Under the pieces are notes generated by a model. The model did not search any database. It was not told the DNA's origin and was given only the letters and a program-made list of their open reading frames with translations. From the NCBI GenBank assembly GCA_016215155.1, contig JACRLQ010000098.1, forward strand, positions 1 through 64,000: a stretch of 64,000 nt of DNA. Reading direction: 5' to 3'. Both the position numbers and the translations under genes were made by a program. This DNA comes from Nitrospirota bacterium (GTDB lineage: Bacteria; Nitrospirota; Thermodesulfovibrionia; Thermodesulfovibrionales; UBA6898). This document shows, one piece after another, positions 18,414 to 27,136 of the stretch. Position 1 is the stretch's first letter; each line of letters begins with the position of its first letter.

Positions 18414-19193
18414 CTAAAGGATGTCCATCCAGATCTTTACCGCCGTGGCTATGATTATCACCGCAAGCAGCCACCTCAGATACTCGGCCTTTGTTTTCTT
18501 GCCGACCACCCCTCCATAACGCGCCAGGGGGATGGCCCCGAAGAGGAGCGCGGCCGCCATATTGAAGGGCACCTGGCCTGTGGCCGCCTTCCCGATCAAT
18601 CCGGCCGATGAGGAGAAAAGCCCTATCGCCAGGGTGCTTCCGAGCGCCACCCTTAGCGGTATCTTAAGTACATATAACATGAGAGGTATTATTATGAACG
18701 CCCCTCCCTGCCCTACCAGGCCGATAAGAAATCCGATGCTTATCCCTATAAAAATGGCAGTCGGTTTATGAAACGCCACCTGCTCCTCCGTCAGCTCGTC
18801 TTTGGCATAACTGCGTGGGATGAGCATCATTATGGACGCGACAAATGCCAGTGCGCCGAAGATAAAAAGGAGAGGTTTGTCTGGAACGACCTTCGAAACG
18901 AATGACCCGGTGAGGGACGACATAAATAGCGAGAGTCCAAGGGTCAGGACGAGGGGTTTATTCACGAGATTATGCCTGTTATAAAAAAACATCGCTGAAA
19001 GGGACGCGAAAAACCCCTGTATCATCGTCAGCCCTGTAATATTTTTGACACCTATCGGCTCCAGCCCAAGAAGGGGCGGAACATAAAGAAGGAGGGGGAA
19101 CATCAGTATCCCCCCTCCTATCCCCAATAATCCGGAAAAGAAGCCGACTATCGAGCCGGCTGCCCACAAAAAAAGATAAAACACCATGGGCAT
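18414..19193 (-). CDS. TSUP (TauE/SafE) family permease, next to selD
   Basis: 259 residues and about eight membrane helices with the TSUP signatures GFFSGLLGIGGGILMFPLLLY near the N-terminus and the matching GLVGQGGAFIIIPLMLY in the second half. Members carry sulfite, thiosulfate, sulfoacetate or other sulfur compounds. The start is one base after the selD stop region, so the two are almost surely co-translated. That pairing suggests a selenium or sulfur oxyanion substrate (inference). A second TSUP gene with other selenoprotein genes lies at 27621. Confidence 0.9.
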   Translation of the reverse strand: MPMVFYLFLWAAGSIVGFFSGLLGIGGGILMFPLLLYVPPLLGLEPIGVKNITGLTMIQGFFASLSAMFFYNRHNLVNKPLVLTLGLSLFMSSLTGSFVSKVVPDKPLLFIFGALAFVASIMMLIPRSYAKDELTEEQVAFHKPTAIFIGISIGFLIGLVGQGGAFIIIPLMLYVLKIPLRVALGSTLAIGLFSSSAGLIGKAATGQVPFNMAAALLFGAIPLARYGGVVGKKTKAEYLRWLLAVIIIATAVKIWMDIL

Positions 19194-19194
19194 A

Positions 19195-20241
19195 TCAGCG
19201 CTCTACGATTATATGCTTTTCTTCTTTTAAGGGAGCGTCAAGTACATCTCCTATATGGGCGGCCAGGATATTTTCTTTCTGAAGTGCTAAGATCAGGGTT
19301 TCCTTCTTTTCCTGCGGCACGAAGATAAGGAGCCCGCCGGACGTCTGCGCGTCGTTCATAAGAACTTTTTCATATTCCGGCACACCGGCTGACCACTCAA
19401 CAAGCAGGTTATACATCTTAAGATTGCTTAATGTCCCCCCGGGCGCCACGTTTTCCTTGACCAGCCTCACCGCATCATCAAAAAACGGGACACGGCCTGA
19501 ATGGAGGCGGGCTGAACAACCGGATGCGGTGAGCACCTCGTTGAGGTGGCCGACGAGTCCGAACCCCGTTATATCTGTCGCCGTACTGACACCTACCTCG
19601 CACATGATCTCTCCGGCCCGTTTATTAAGAGTCGCCATGGACAGGGTGAACTCCTCGATAACCGCATCACCGCACAGGCCGGCCTTAACCCCGGTGGAGA
19701 CGATCCCGGTGCCGATCTTTTTTGTGAGTATGAGCGCGTCTCCCGGTTTTGCCTTTGAATTATCGTATATTTTATCAGGGTGAATGAGCCCCATGACCGT
19801 ATACCCGAACTTAGGTTCCCTGTCTTTGATCGTGTGGCCGCCTATGATCGAGACCCCTGCCTCGGTCATCTTGTCGATGCCGCCCTGCATGACCCTTTTT
19901 AGATGCGGAAAAAAATCGGCGTCACTTGGGAACATGGCTATATTGAGGGCAACCGTAGGTTTCCCGCCCATGGCCCAGACATCCGAAAGTGAATTGGCCG
20001 CGGCGATAGCTCCGAACCAATATGGGTCATCCACTATTGGTGTAAAAAAATCCGTGGTCAGGACGACGGCGATATCATCCGTAATCCGGTATATGCCGGC
20101 GTCATCGGCATTGTTTGAGCCGACCAGCACATTCTTGTCTGTTATTGCAGGCAGCTGCCCCAGCACGTGGGACAGGTCCAGAGGACTGAATTTAGCCGCT
20201 CAGCCCGCGCAGCTTGATAGATCTGTAAGTTTGATATTCAT
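19195..20241 (-). CDS. selD: Selenide, water dikinase with selenocysteine (in-frame TGA)
   Basis: SelD makes selenophosphate from selenide and ATP. The part from MLGQLPAITDKNVLVG onward is plain SelD (DDAGIYRI, DFFTPIVDDPYWFG, GGHTIKDREPKFGYTV, TDITGFGLVGHL). The start codon of that frame is not real: upstream the frame continues through one TGA (20202-20200) to an ATG at 20241 with GAGAGG before it. The restored N-terminus, MNIKLTDLSSCAGU followed by AAKFSPLDLSHV, places Sec at the catalytic Cys/Sec site of SelD. Residue 14 is Sec; total 348 residues. The usual glycine and cysteine around it are altered (CAGUAAK rather than CG[CU]GCK). The TSUP permease gene follows directly. Confidence 0.93.
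20173..20188 (-). promoter_or_regulatory. Candidate SECIS hairpin of selD
   Basis: In the mRNA, the hairpin CAGUCC-UCU-GGACCUG begins 11 nt after the UGA. Six base pairs form with one bulged C and a three-base loop. Distance and size fit a bacterial SECIS that recruits SelB. The loop lacks a clear GU, so this is tentative. Confidence 0.5.
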
Positions 20242-20370
20242 GTTATCCTCTCATGGTCTCCTATATTTCAATTATAGATGAGTTGGTTCCTAAAGAGGAA
20301 GAGAAAGTTGGCCCGGATAAAATGTGTCCTGATGGATTAATGCTTATCCGGACTCAGCATAGCGGTATAA

Positions 20371-21738
20371 TTAAAACTCGTATCTGACCTGAAGATAAAC
20401 ATTATCGTTTTTATCCAATTGCCCGAACTGGCTCCATGATTTATCGCCTCCGAAGACCATTCCTCCCAGGGCCGCCCAGACATGATCGGAAAAGTTGTAT
20501 TTGATCTCCGGGTTCAGCAAATAGTCACTGTCTGAGGGACCCCAGAAGGAAAACCACGAAAGTCTGAGCGTCTGGTGCATCAGAAATTGCGTAAGCCTTA
20601 TCGAAACAAGGTCATGCAGGTGTCTTTCCTGAGGAAAACCTGACGGCAGGTTCTTCATGTAAGGTCTATAATCATGCATGTATGCGGCGTAGTATTGAAA
20701 ACTTACGGTGAAATCTTCCCATAATTGTCTTTGATAACACAGTAGAAACCTCGTCTGTGAATTCGGGACCATCGGATCTGTTCCGTTTCTGTCTTGCCTT
20801 GAATCATAATGCCCTGCTTCAAGACTCAGAACACCATCCAGCGCCTTCCCCTGAAGGCTAGCGCCATAGACCGAAAGTTTGGGATAGGAGAGGGTCAGCT
20901 TTGTCGGCATTGTCATATTGTCGGGCAGCATGGATGGTTGCCTAAAAAACCCGCGATAGTAATACAGGGAAGCGTCAAAGCCCGCAATATCCCGATACGC
21001 CCGCAAGGCGATCTCGGTATTTTCAATCGTCGCAGCGGGCTTTACTGTTTCTCTATTTGTTATGCCCGGCCCATTTCCGGACAATGGATCAAACATCCAG
21101 AAACGCTGAGAATCCGGAAAATGATTAGGCGTAAATAGCGGGATTGCAACAAGCTCGAAGGACGCAAAGCCGGGATAGAGACCTATCTTAGCGCCGTCAA
21201 CACCCTTCTTCAGATATTCCAGGGGTCTTCCGGAAAAAAACGCCTCGTAATCCTTCGGAAATACATCGTTGATAAATACCAAATCACCAACTCCCCAGGT
21301 GATGACCTGCCTGCCAAGCCGTGCATCCCATTTGCCTGCCGTGTAGTCGATATAGCCCTCTCTTAGTTCAGAGCCCCATTTTTGTCCAATATGGTCATAC
21401 CATCCGTCTGCCTTGATAAAGAGATGAAACGGGTCCGCTGTTGCATCAAGTTTCAGCTGAAGCCGCTCCTCGGCCAACTTGAAATCTCCACCTTGAGGAT
21501 TAGAAGCCGCGACACCGGCGGAATAGTTGCCCTGCATGAACCCATGTAATGAGATATCAGACGCATATGCCGAAGTGCAAAACAGCAAAACGCAACTCAG
21601 AAAAAAGAGATAACTTGCGGCATTAACAACGGTCGTGTCCGGCCTCCTGAGGTCGAATCGCCTGGGTGACCACAGATTGGACCTGTATCTTTTTTTAGTA
21701 GTTGTCCAGGGTCCTTGAGTTGTCACTTGTTTATTCAT
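20371..21738 (-). CDS. Outer membrane beta-barrel protein (DUF1302/porin-like)
   Basis: 455 residues. A signal-like segment lies at about residues 40-60 (AASYLFFLSCVLLFCTSAYAS), so the true start may be later than the ATG at 21738, though no better start is seen. The mature part is rich in alternating aromatic and polar strands and ends in QVRYEF, the C-terminal phenylalanine of barrel proteins. GRQVITWGVGDLVFINDVFPKDY resembles DUF1302-type proteins, which often sit with a LolA-like protein and an RND/MMPL exporter, as here. Likely role: outer membrane partner for lipid or hydrophobic compound export. Confidence 0.8.
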   Translation of the reverse strand: MNKQVTTQGPWTTTKKRYRSNLWSPRRFDLRRPDTTVVNAASYLFFLSCVLLFCTSAYASDISLHGFMQGNYSAGVAASNPQGGDFKLAEERLQLKLDATADPFHLFIKADGWYDHIGQKWGSELREGYIDYTAGKWDARLGRQVITWGVGDLVFINDVFPKDYEAFFSGRPLEYLKKGVDGAKIGLYPGFASFELVAIPLFTPNHFPDSQRFWMFDPLSGNGPGITNRETVKPAATIENTEIALRAYRDIAGFDASLYYYRGFFRQPSMLPDNMTMPTKLTLSYPKLSVYGASLQGKALDGVLSLEAGHYDSRQDRNGTDPMVPNSQTRFLLCYQRQLWEDFTVSFQYYAAYMHDYRPYMKNLPSGFPQERHLHDLVSIRLTQFLMHQTLRLSWFSFWGPSDSDYLLNPEIKYNFSDHVWAALGGMVFGGDKSWSQFGQLDKNDNVYLQVRYEF

Positions 21739-21751
21739 CTGTCAATCACAA

Positions 21752-22456
21752 TCAATAACTGACGATATCCGGAAACAGCTTTGTTAATTGTCTCAGGCCG
21801 TCCGTTGCAAGAAGATACGCTATGACCGCCAAAACAGAACCACTGACGACTCTGGCCGCGGTCAAGGCGATATTGTTCTTTCTGATAAGGTTAATGAAGG
21901 CATTTATAAGGAGCGTGACCGCCAGAAATGGCGCTGCAAGCCCGATAGAATAGAGTACAAGCTTCAGCAATCCCGAAGAGACCGTTCCCTGAGTACTCGC
22001 AAGAATCAATATATCTCCGAGCGTCGGTCCGATACAGGGCGTCCATCCGGCTGCAACGCCCGTCCCGATGAATAACGCTGCCGGATATGCCGCGGCGCCT
22101 GTATTGGGAAGAGCGTCCCGCTTTTGTGAAAAGACGGCAAAGCCTGCCTTAATGAGCGCGTATATGCCCAGTAAGGCCAGGAGGAGGCTGCCCGTTATCC
22201 TGAAATAATGTCCATAGTCAGCAATGAAGTTTCCAAATGATGGGGATGCGCTTATACCTATAAAGATTGCCAGGAACCCTGCAAGGAATGACAATGAATA
22301 CAGCGCCGGCCTTTTATTGCAGGCCTTATCCGTCGGGCCTGCTCCTGACAGCGCGATGAGAAGCGCGCAATATGCCGGAATGAGCGGCATTACGCAGGGA
22401 GATATAAATGAGATCATCCCTGCCAGAGCCGCGCGAAAAATAGTAATTTCCGTCAT
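21752..22456 (-). CDS. CcdA/DsbD-like thiol-disulfide membrane transporter
   Basis: 234 residues from the ATG at 22456, chosen because GAGGGG lies before it; a longer frame to 22543 would overlap the upstream gene. Six or more membrane helices carry the paired CcdA motifs GMISFISPCVMPLIPAY and GVAAGWTPCIGPTLG, each with one cysteine. CcdA passes electrons from cytoplasmic thioredoxin to periplasmic thiol proteins, for cytochrome c assembly or disulfide repair. Thirteen bases separate it from the LolA-like gene. Confidence 0.92.
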   Translation of the reverse strand: MTEITIFRAALAGMISFISPCVMPLIPAYCALLIALSGAGPTDKACNKRPALYSLSFLAGFLAIFIGISASPSFGNFIADYGHYFRITGSLLLALLGIYALIKAGFAVFSQKRDALPNTGAAAYPAALFIGTGVAAGWTPCIGPTLGDILILASTQGTVSSGLLKLVLYSIGLAAPFLAVTLLINAFINLIRKNNIALTAARVVSGSVLAVIAYLLATDGLRQLTKLFPDIVSY

Positions 22457-22469
22457 CGGCGGTCCCCTC

Positions 22470-23270
22470 TTATTCGGTCCATTTCTTTGGAGGCTGTTTG
22501 AGGAACCTCTCGGAAAAGAGGCTGTCATCAATGCCGATGCCATAATCAGCCCTGGAGTATGAAACCTCTGTCAAATGCCCGCTCTGAAGGTTTTTCATGC
22601 TTCTTTTGGTTATCGTCGGAAATCCCTTGATGTCCTTAACCTCGATAGCGGTAAATACTTTATACAGCTCGCCCCTTTTGTCGTAATATTCTTCTTTAAG
22701 CGGAAGGAATGTGGATTTATCAATCCATGACATTTTGTAACTGTAATCCATATCCCCTGCTTTCGGCGTGCTTTTTACGACGTAGGAATCTTTACCGCCT
22801 GTTTTTTCCTCCTTTATAATGCCGTGGGTGTCTTCCGCAAGGCTCCTCCCTGATACGTCCTCATAGGTAAAATCGGAGCCGACAAAACTCGAATGCTTGT
22901 CCTTTGCCGCGATACGCCTGACCATGCTTATCGCCGGAACGAAAAGCCAGCGGTCAGCGTCTCTGCCGGGATATTTATAGACCATGAAGGTCATGTCCTT
23001 GACATCCGCCGGCTGGAAAAAGTAGATAAAATACTTCTGGTCCCCGCCGCTTTCGCCATAATTCTTTCTGAGCATGGTCATCTCTCTTACCCGCTCCTGA
23101 CCGCCCTTGCTTATGAGCTTCATCATGACCCGGGCCTTGAAGTCCTTGCCAGGATATAGAAACGCGGCCTGAGACTTCTTCATGACCTCGTCAGGAGTTA
23201 CAGCAAGTGAAATGCCGCATAAGGCAGCAGAAACTGCGATTGCAAAAACAATTATTAAAGTCTTTTTCAT
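22470..23270 (-). CDS. Outer membrane lipoprotein-sorting (LolA-like) protein
   Basis: 266 residues with a signal peptide (MKKTLIIVFAIAVSAALCG...SLA) and a LolA-like beta fold (RVMMKLISKGGQERVREMTML, YFIYFFQPADVKDMTFMVY, WLFVPAISMVRRIAAKDK, SFVGSDFTYEDVSG). Proteins of this type next to an MMPL exporter are periplasmic carriers of lipids or similar hydrophobic molecules, related to but distinct from LolA. It overlaps the exporter gene by four bases (ATGA), so the two are co-translated. Confidence 0.9.
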   Translation of the reverse strand: MKKTLIIVFAIAVSAALCGISLAVTPDEVMKKSQAAFLYPGKDFKARVMMKLISKGGQERVREMTMLRKNYGESGGDQKYFIYFFQPADVKDMTFMVYKYPGRDADRWLFVPAISMVRRIAAKDKHSSFVGSDFTYEDVSGRSLAEDTHGIIKEEKTGGKDSYVVKSTPKAGDMDYSYKMSWIDKSTFLPLKEEYYDKRGELYKVFTAIEVKDIKGFPTITKRSMKNLQSGHLTEVSYSRADYGIGIDDSLFSERFLKQPPKKWTE

Positions 23271-25633
23271 ATTTTATCTCCTTTTAGCAGCCATCCCTGC
23301 ATGAGCGTGATAAGAGCCGGCAAATAGATTATAGTCATAAAGGCGCTTAGCAGCATCATGCTGACGATAAACGCACCTACGGTGATATACGGGGTAAGCG
23401 GGGCAAACATCATCACCGCAAAAGAAGCGGCGAATAAAACGGCATTGCGGACTATGCCCTTCCCCGGCCTTGCCGCGGTCCAGTGAAGCGTGTCAGTAAC
23501 AACGTCACGTGTAAGGGCAGCCCCCTGTGGCTGCCCTGCCTGAGCCTGAGAGGGCGAACACAGGGGTTCGCCCCTGCATTCCGTCAGCCGCTGCCTGAAC
23601 CTGCTCACAAAATGGATCGCAAAGTCCACGGCCATGCCGAGGGAAAGGCAGGAGAGGACCGATATCGGCATATCAAAGTCCTTGCCGATGAAACCCAAAA
23701 CACCATAAATGATAAGGATTGTGAACAGAAGAGGCGTATAACCGACAAGCGCCCATTTCACTGAGCGGAAATCATAGGCGAGTATCGCAAATACCACGAT
23801 CAGCGCGAGAATAAAGCCCTTGACCATATCCCAGAGCACCTCATGGTTCCAGACCAGGTTAAAGTAGGCGGTCCCGGCGGGCTTCATCTCCATCGGTGTC
23901 TGGTTGGCCCTTTTATATCCTTCCACTGCGCTTATCACATTCTGCATTGCCGTGGCGTCCCAGGTCTTGAGCTGGACCCAGATGTTCGCCCGCCTGAACG
24001 GATAGTCAACGACATTGTCCAGGTCCGAGGGCTTTGCGGACATGGAAAAGAGAAAGATATACTGCCCGATCATCTCCTTTGTCTCGGGCACGACATCGTA
24101 CTTTGGGTCGTCATCATGAAGCACCCGGTTTATGCGTTTTACGTAATCAACGACTGATGTAGTCTTGCCGACGACCGGGAGCTTCTCCAGATGCCTCTGA
24201 AGCCCTTCGATATATCTCATCGCCTCCGGCGTCTTGATATAATCGTCCTCCTTCGCAATTGCTATTATATACCCAAGTGACGTGCCGCCCAGGGCCTGGT
24301 TGATAACCGTATCGGAGATACGGACATCGCTGCCTTTTTTGAACCATTCGACCATATTATTGTTGACCCTCGTCTTTGCTATCCCTATGATCGCGATTAT
24401 GACAAGGATAATGCCTGCGGCAACCGTCATTGCGGGCTTGTGGGTGCCGATCCCGGCAAGCTTTCCAAGAAACTGTGATGTCCTGTCCGTGCCGATGTCT
24501 TCAGCGTGGGCGATCTTTTCTATCTTCTCGTCCTTCACAAAGGTGAACATTGCAGGTATGAAGCTGAAGCTGAGAAGTCTGAGTGCGATAGTTCCGAAGG
24601 CAACAAGACCGCCGAAGACCCTCACTGGAATGATATTCATGAATAAAAGCACGGCAAACCCTGCCGCAGTCGCGAGGGCCGTATTTCTGACCGGGCGGCT
24701 GACCGCGTTCATCGTCTCGATGATCGCCTTTTTCTTGTCCTTTGTCTCCCTGTACCGGAAATAAAACTCATTGAAGATATGCATACTGTCCGTCGCTATT
24801 GCCATAAGGAAGACCGGCGCCATGGAACTCATGATATGGATAGGAAAACCCAGTCCGATAAGAAGACCCATGCTCCAGACAATGGCGATCATTGCGTCCA
24901 TCATAAGCGTGATCGAAAGGAAGAGGTCCCTGAACATGAGATATCTGACAAAGAGCATGACCATACCGGCAATAGGCGCGAAAATGGCCATAAGCTTGAA
25001 CATCTCGGCCCCGAAGGTATCGCGGGCGACAGGGTCTCCGGCTACATAATATTTTCCGTCTCCCTTTTCTTTCTTTACGATCTCCTTTATTCTGTCGGCA
25101 ATCTCCTTTCCGTTGGCCCCTTTTTCAAGGGGGACATAGATTGCCGTCGTCTTTCCGTCTTTTGAAATTATACGATTGATGAAAAGAGGGTTTTCATAAA
25201 GCATTTTTCTGAGATGTTCGATCCCCAGGGTGTCTTCAGGGACCTTTGTCATTAAAGGGGCTACCGTCAGTGTCTGATTTTCGGCGGTAACGTTATCAAT
25301 GGTCGTAAAACTCGACACGTCCCGGGCGGCGACACCTTTGATTTTCAAAACTTCATCAGTGATCCTCTGAATAGACGCAAGGGTGTCTTTGTTGAGTATC
25401 CCTTTTTCATTCACGATGCCGAGGGCTATCATGTCCTCATAAAGGCCGAAGGTCTTTTCCACTTCATCATTCCAGACCCTTACATCAGAGGTCGCAGGCA
25501 GCATATTTTTGGGGTTGGTATCGGTCCGGACCTTCGGAAACTGTGTCATGAAGAGCATTGTGATAAGCACGGACAGGGCCACAATCAGTCTGGGATGTTC
25601 TACGGAAAACTCAACAAGGGAAAACTTACGCAT
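23267..25633 (-). CDS. RND/MMPL family exporter
   Basis: 788 residues with twelve predicted membrane helices in two sets and two large periplasmic loops. Family features include PKVRTDTNPKNMLPATSDVRVW in the first loop, SSMAPVFLMAIATDSMHIFNEFYF in the first helix set and SVLSCLSLGMAVDFAIHFVSRFRQR in the second. Likely substrate class is lipids, hopanoids or similar. An odd segment follows FRQRL: about 20 residues (ECRGEPLCSPSQAQAGQPQG) come from two palindromic repeats inserted in frame at 23515-23573. Confidence 0.92.
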   Translation of the reverse strand: MRKFSLVEFSVEHPRLIVALSVLITMLFMTQFPKVRTDTNPKNMLPATSDVRVWNDEVEKTFGLYEDMIALGIVNEKGILNKDTLASIQRITDEVLKIKGVAARDVSSFTTIDNVTAENQTLTVAPLMTKVPEDTLGIEHLRKMLYENPLFINRIISKDGKTTAIYVPLEKGANGKEIADRIKEIVKKEKGDGKYYVAGDPVARDTFGAEMFKLMAIFAPIAGMVMLFVRYLMFRDLFLSITLMMDAMIAIVWSMGLLIGLGFPIHIMSSMAPVFLMAIATDSMHIFNEFYFRYRETKDKKKAIIETMNAVSRPVRNTALATAAGFAVLLFMNIIPVRVFGGLVAFGTIALRLLSFSFIPAMFTFVKDEKIEKIAHAEDIGTDRTSQFLGKLAGIGTHKPAMTVAAGIILVIIAIIGIAKTRVNNNMVEWFKKGSDVRISDTVINQALGGTSLGYIIAIAKEDDYIKTPEAMRYIEGLQRHLEKLPVVGKTTSVVDYVKRINRVLHDDDPKYDVVPETKEMIGQYIFLFSMSAKPSDLDNVVDYPFRRANIWVQLKTWDATAMQNVISAVEGYKRANQTPMEMKPAGTAYFNLVWNHEVLWDMVKGFILALIVVFAILAYDFRSVKWALVGYTPLLFTILIIYGVLGFIGKDFDMPISVLSCLSLGMAVDFAIHFVSRFRQRLTECRGEPLCSPSQAQAGQPQGAALTRDVVTDTLHWTAARPGKGIVRNAVLFAASFAVMMFAPLTPYITVGAFIVSMMLLSAFMTIIYLPALITLMQGWLLKGDKI
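23515..23573. repeat. Pair of palindromic repeats inside the RND exporter gene
   Basis: GGGCAGCC-CCCTGT-GGCTGCCC (23515-23536) and GGGCGAAC-ACAGGG-GTTCGCCC (23552-23573) are the sort of palindromes otherwise found between genes (compare 9712-9735 and 58753-58776). Here they keep the reading frame and add a loop to the exporter. Confidence 0.7.
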
Positions 25634-25684
25634 CAGCCCTCCTAATGTATGCAGCCATAATAATTTAAGATGAAATTGAATTTT

Positions 25685-25810
25685 TTAAAAAGTCAGATTC
25701 ATGTCGGCCTGGACTACGATCTCTTTGTAGTATGTTCCGGGATCGGCGAATTCCACTCCCTCAACAAGATCAGCCTTGTCCATGCCAAAAAGTGGCGCAG
25801 AGGTCGTCAT
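25685..25810 (-). pseudogene. C-terminal relict of an outer membrane protein gene
   Basis: A 41-residue frame, MTTSAPLFGMDKADLVEGVE... ending YYKEIVVQADMNLTF. The alternating hydrophobic end with final phenylalanine is the barrel-assembly signature of outer membrane proteins, but the rest of a barrel is absent. It lies between the SQR gene and the RND exporter, so it is probably what remains of a deleted porin gene. A real 41-residue protein cannot be excluded. Confidence 0.45.
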
Positions 25811-25861
25811 GGAAACACATCACAGATACATTTTTCGTCATCTTTGCCATTGTATCCTCTT

Positions 25862-27049
25862 TTACGGCAGATTGCTAATCCCGTTTTTCATCTTCCAGAG
25901 AAAATATTTCTCAAACCCGACCTTCATCCACTTTGCCCAGATGCCTTTTTTGGTATAGGAGTCCTGCCTGGGCGGCAGCACGGGAGATGCCTTCATCAGT
26001 GCCGCCGTATTCCCCATGTCCATTATGCAGACAACACTCAATTCCTCCATCGGAGGCGGGGGTGATCCTTTTATATCGGAATATATCGCCGCGGCAGCGG
26101 TCTTTGCCATCTTTACCGTCATGAAGCCTGTTTTCGGGACTCCCGTCGGCACTGGCGTCGCTTCGGGCGGGGCTATCGCCATTGCAACCCCTATGGTGAA
26201 GATGTTCTTATGTTTTGGGTGACGGTAGTTTTTGTCGGCAGGGATGAAGCCGCGTGGATTGCCCAGGGGAGCTACGGCCGGCACACCCTTGAAAGGAGGC
26301 GCGATCATGGCCATCTTGAAGGGTATCTTTGTGCCGTCCTTCAGTTTGATCTCCCCCGGCGTCACCTCTTCAATCGCCTGACTGACGATAGGTTTGATAT
26401 CTCTGACAGCGAATTCATCTTCAAAGAACCTCTTTGAATTGCCAAGACCGCCGACTCCCATATGCCCGAGATACGGTTCTGACGTAAGGTAGATGATAGG
26501 AACTTTATGCCGCATCTTTCTGCGTCTTAACTCCGCATCGATTTCGAAGGCCAGTTCGTACGACGGACCGAAACAGCTCACCATCTGTGACGAGCCGAGC
26601 ACTACAGGGCCAGGGGATTCAAACACCTTTTCCACGCTCTCATGCGCTTTCGTCCCGTGATCGAGTGTAAACGTGCAGTCGGTGTGCCCTTTGTCGGGGC
26701 CGAGCCCAGGGATCTCGTCGAAAGACAGATAGGGGCCGGTAGAGATGACAAGGTAATCGTATGATATTTCTTTCGTTGCGGTCCGCACCTTCGAGGAGTC
26801 GGCATCGACATTTATCACCGCTTCATGGACAAATTGAACTCCTTTGGCCCTAAGAATTCCGGGGACCTTCAACGTTATATCGTCTGGCTTTCTCCAGCCC
26901 ATGATAAGCCAGGGGAGCGATGGAAGAAATACGAACCTGTCATCATCGCTCACAACGGTCACGTCGGCGTCTTTGCCGAGAAGTCTTTTCAGCTCAAGTG
27001 CAGCCGTGAGTCCGCCGAATGAACCGCCTAAAACAACTATTTTCGCCAT
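25862..27049 (-). CDS. Sulfide:quinone oxidoreductase-like flavoprotein
   Basis: 395 residues from the ATG at 27049 (AAGGGG before it). The FAD-binding Rossmann motif is KIVVLGGSFGGLTAALEL. Three cysteines sit at spacings expected for SQR: GHTDCTFTL, MVSCFGPSYE and SVVCIMDMGN. They would form the sulfur-relay disulfide and the flavin-linked site. A C-terminal amphipathic region (WAKWMKVGFEKYFLWKMKNG) suits attachment to the membrane surface. It would oxidise sulfide or persulfide to polysulfide with quinone as acceptor, or act as a flavocytochrome c-like dehydrogenase. Upstream genes are a Sec rhodanese, TSUP permease and ArsR regulator. Confidence 0.87.
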   Translation of the reverse strand: MAKIVVLGGSFGGLTAALELKRLLGKDADVTVVSDDDRFVFLPSLPWLIMGWRKPDDITLKVPGILRAKGVQFVHEAVINVDADSSKVRTATKEISYDYLVISTGPYLSFDEIPGLGPDKGHTDCTFTLDHGTKAHESVEKVFESPGPVVLGSSQMVSCFGPSYELAFEIDAELRRRKMRHKVPIIYLTSEPYLGHMGVGGLGNSKRFFEDEFAVRDIKPIVSQAIEEVTPGEIKLKDGTKIPFKMAMIAPPFKGVPAVAPLGNPRGFIPADKNYRHPKHKNIFTIGVAMAIAPPEATPVPTGVPKTGFMTVKMAKTAAAAIYSDIKGSPPPPMEELSVVCIMDMGNTAALMKASPVLPPRQDSYTKKGIWAKWMKVGFEKYFLWKMKNGISNLP

Positions 27050-27136
27050 GTTACACCCCTTTTTTACTACGGCCTCCTTCACTTTTTAACCTGCCCGGTC
27101 AGGAACCCCTGGGGGAGTCCATGTTTATTATTTTGA

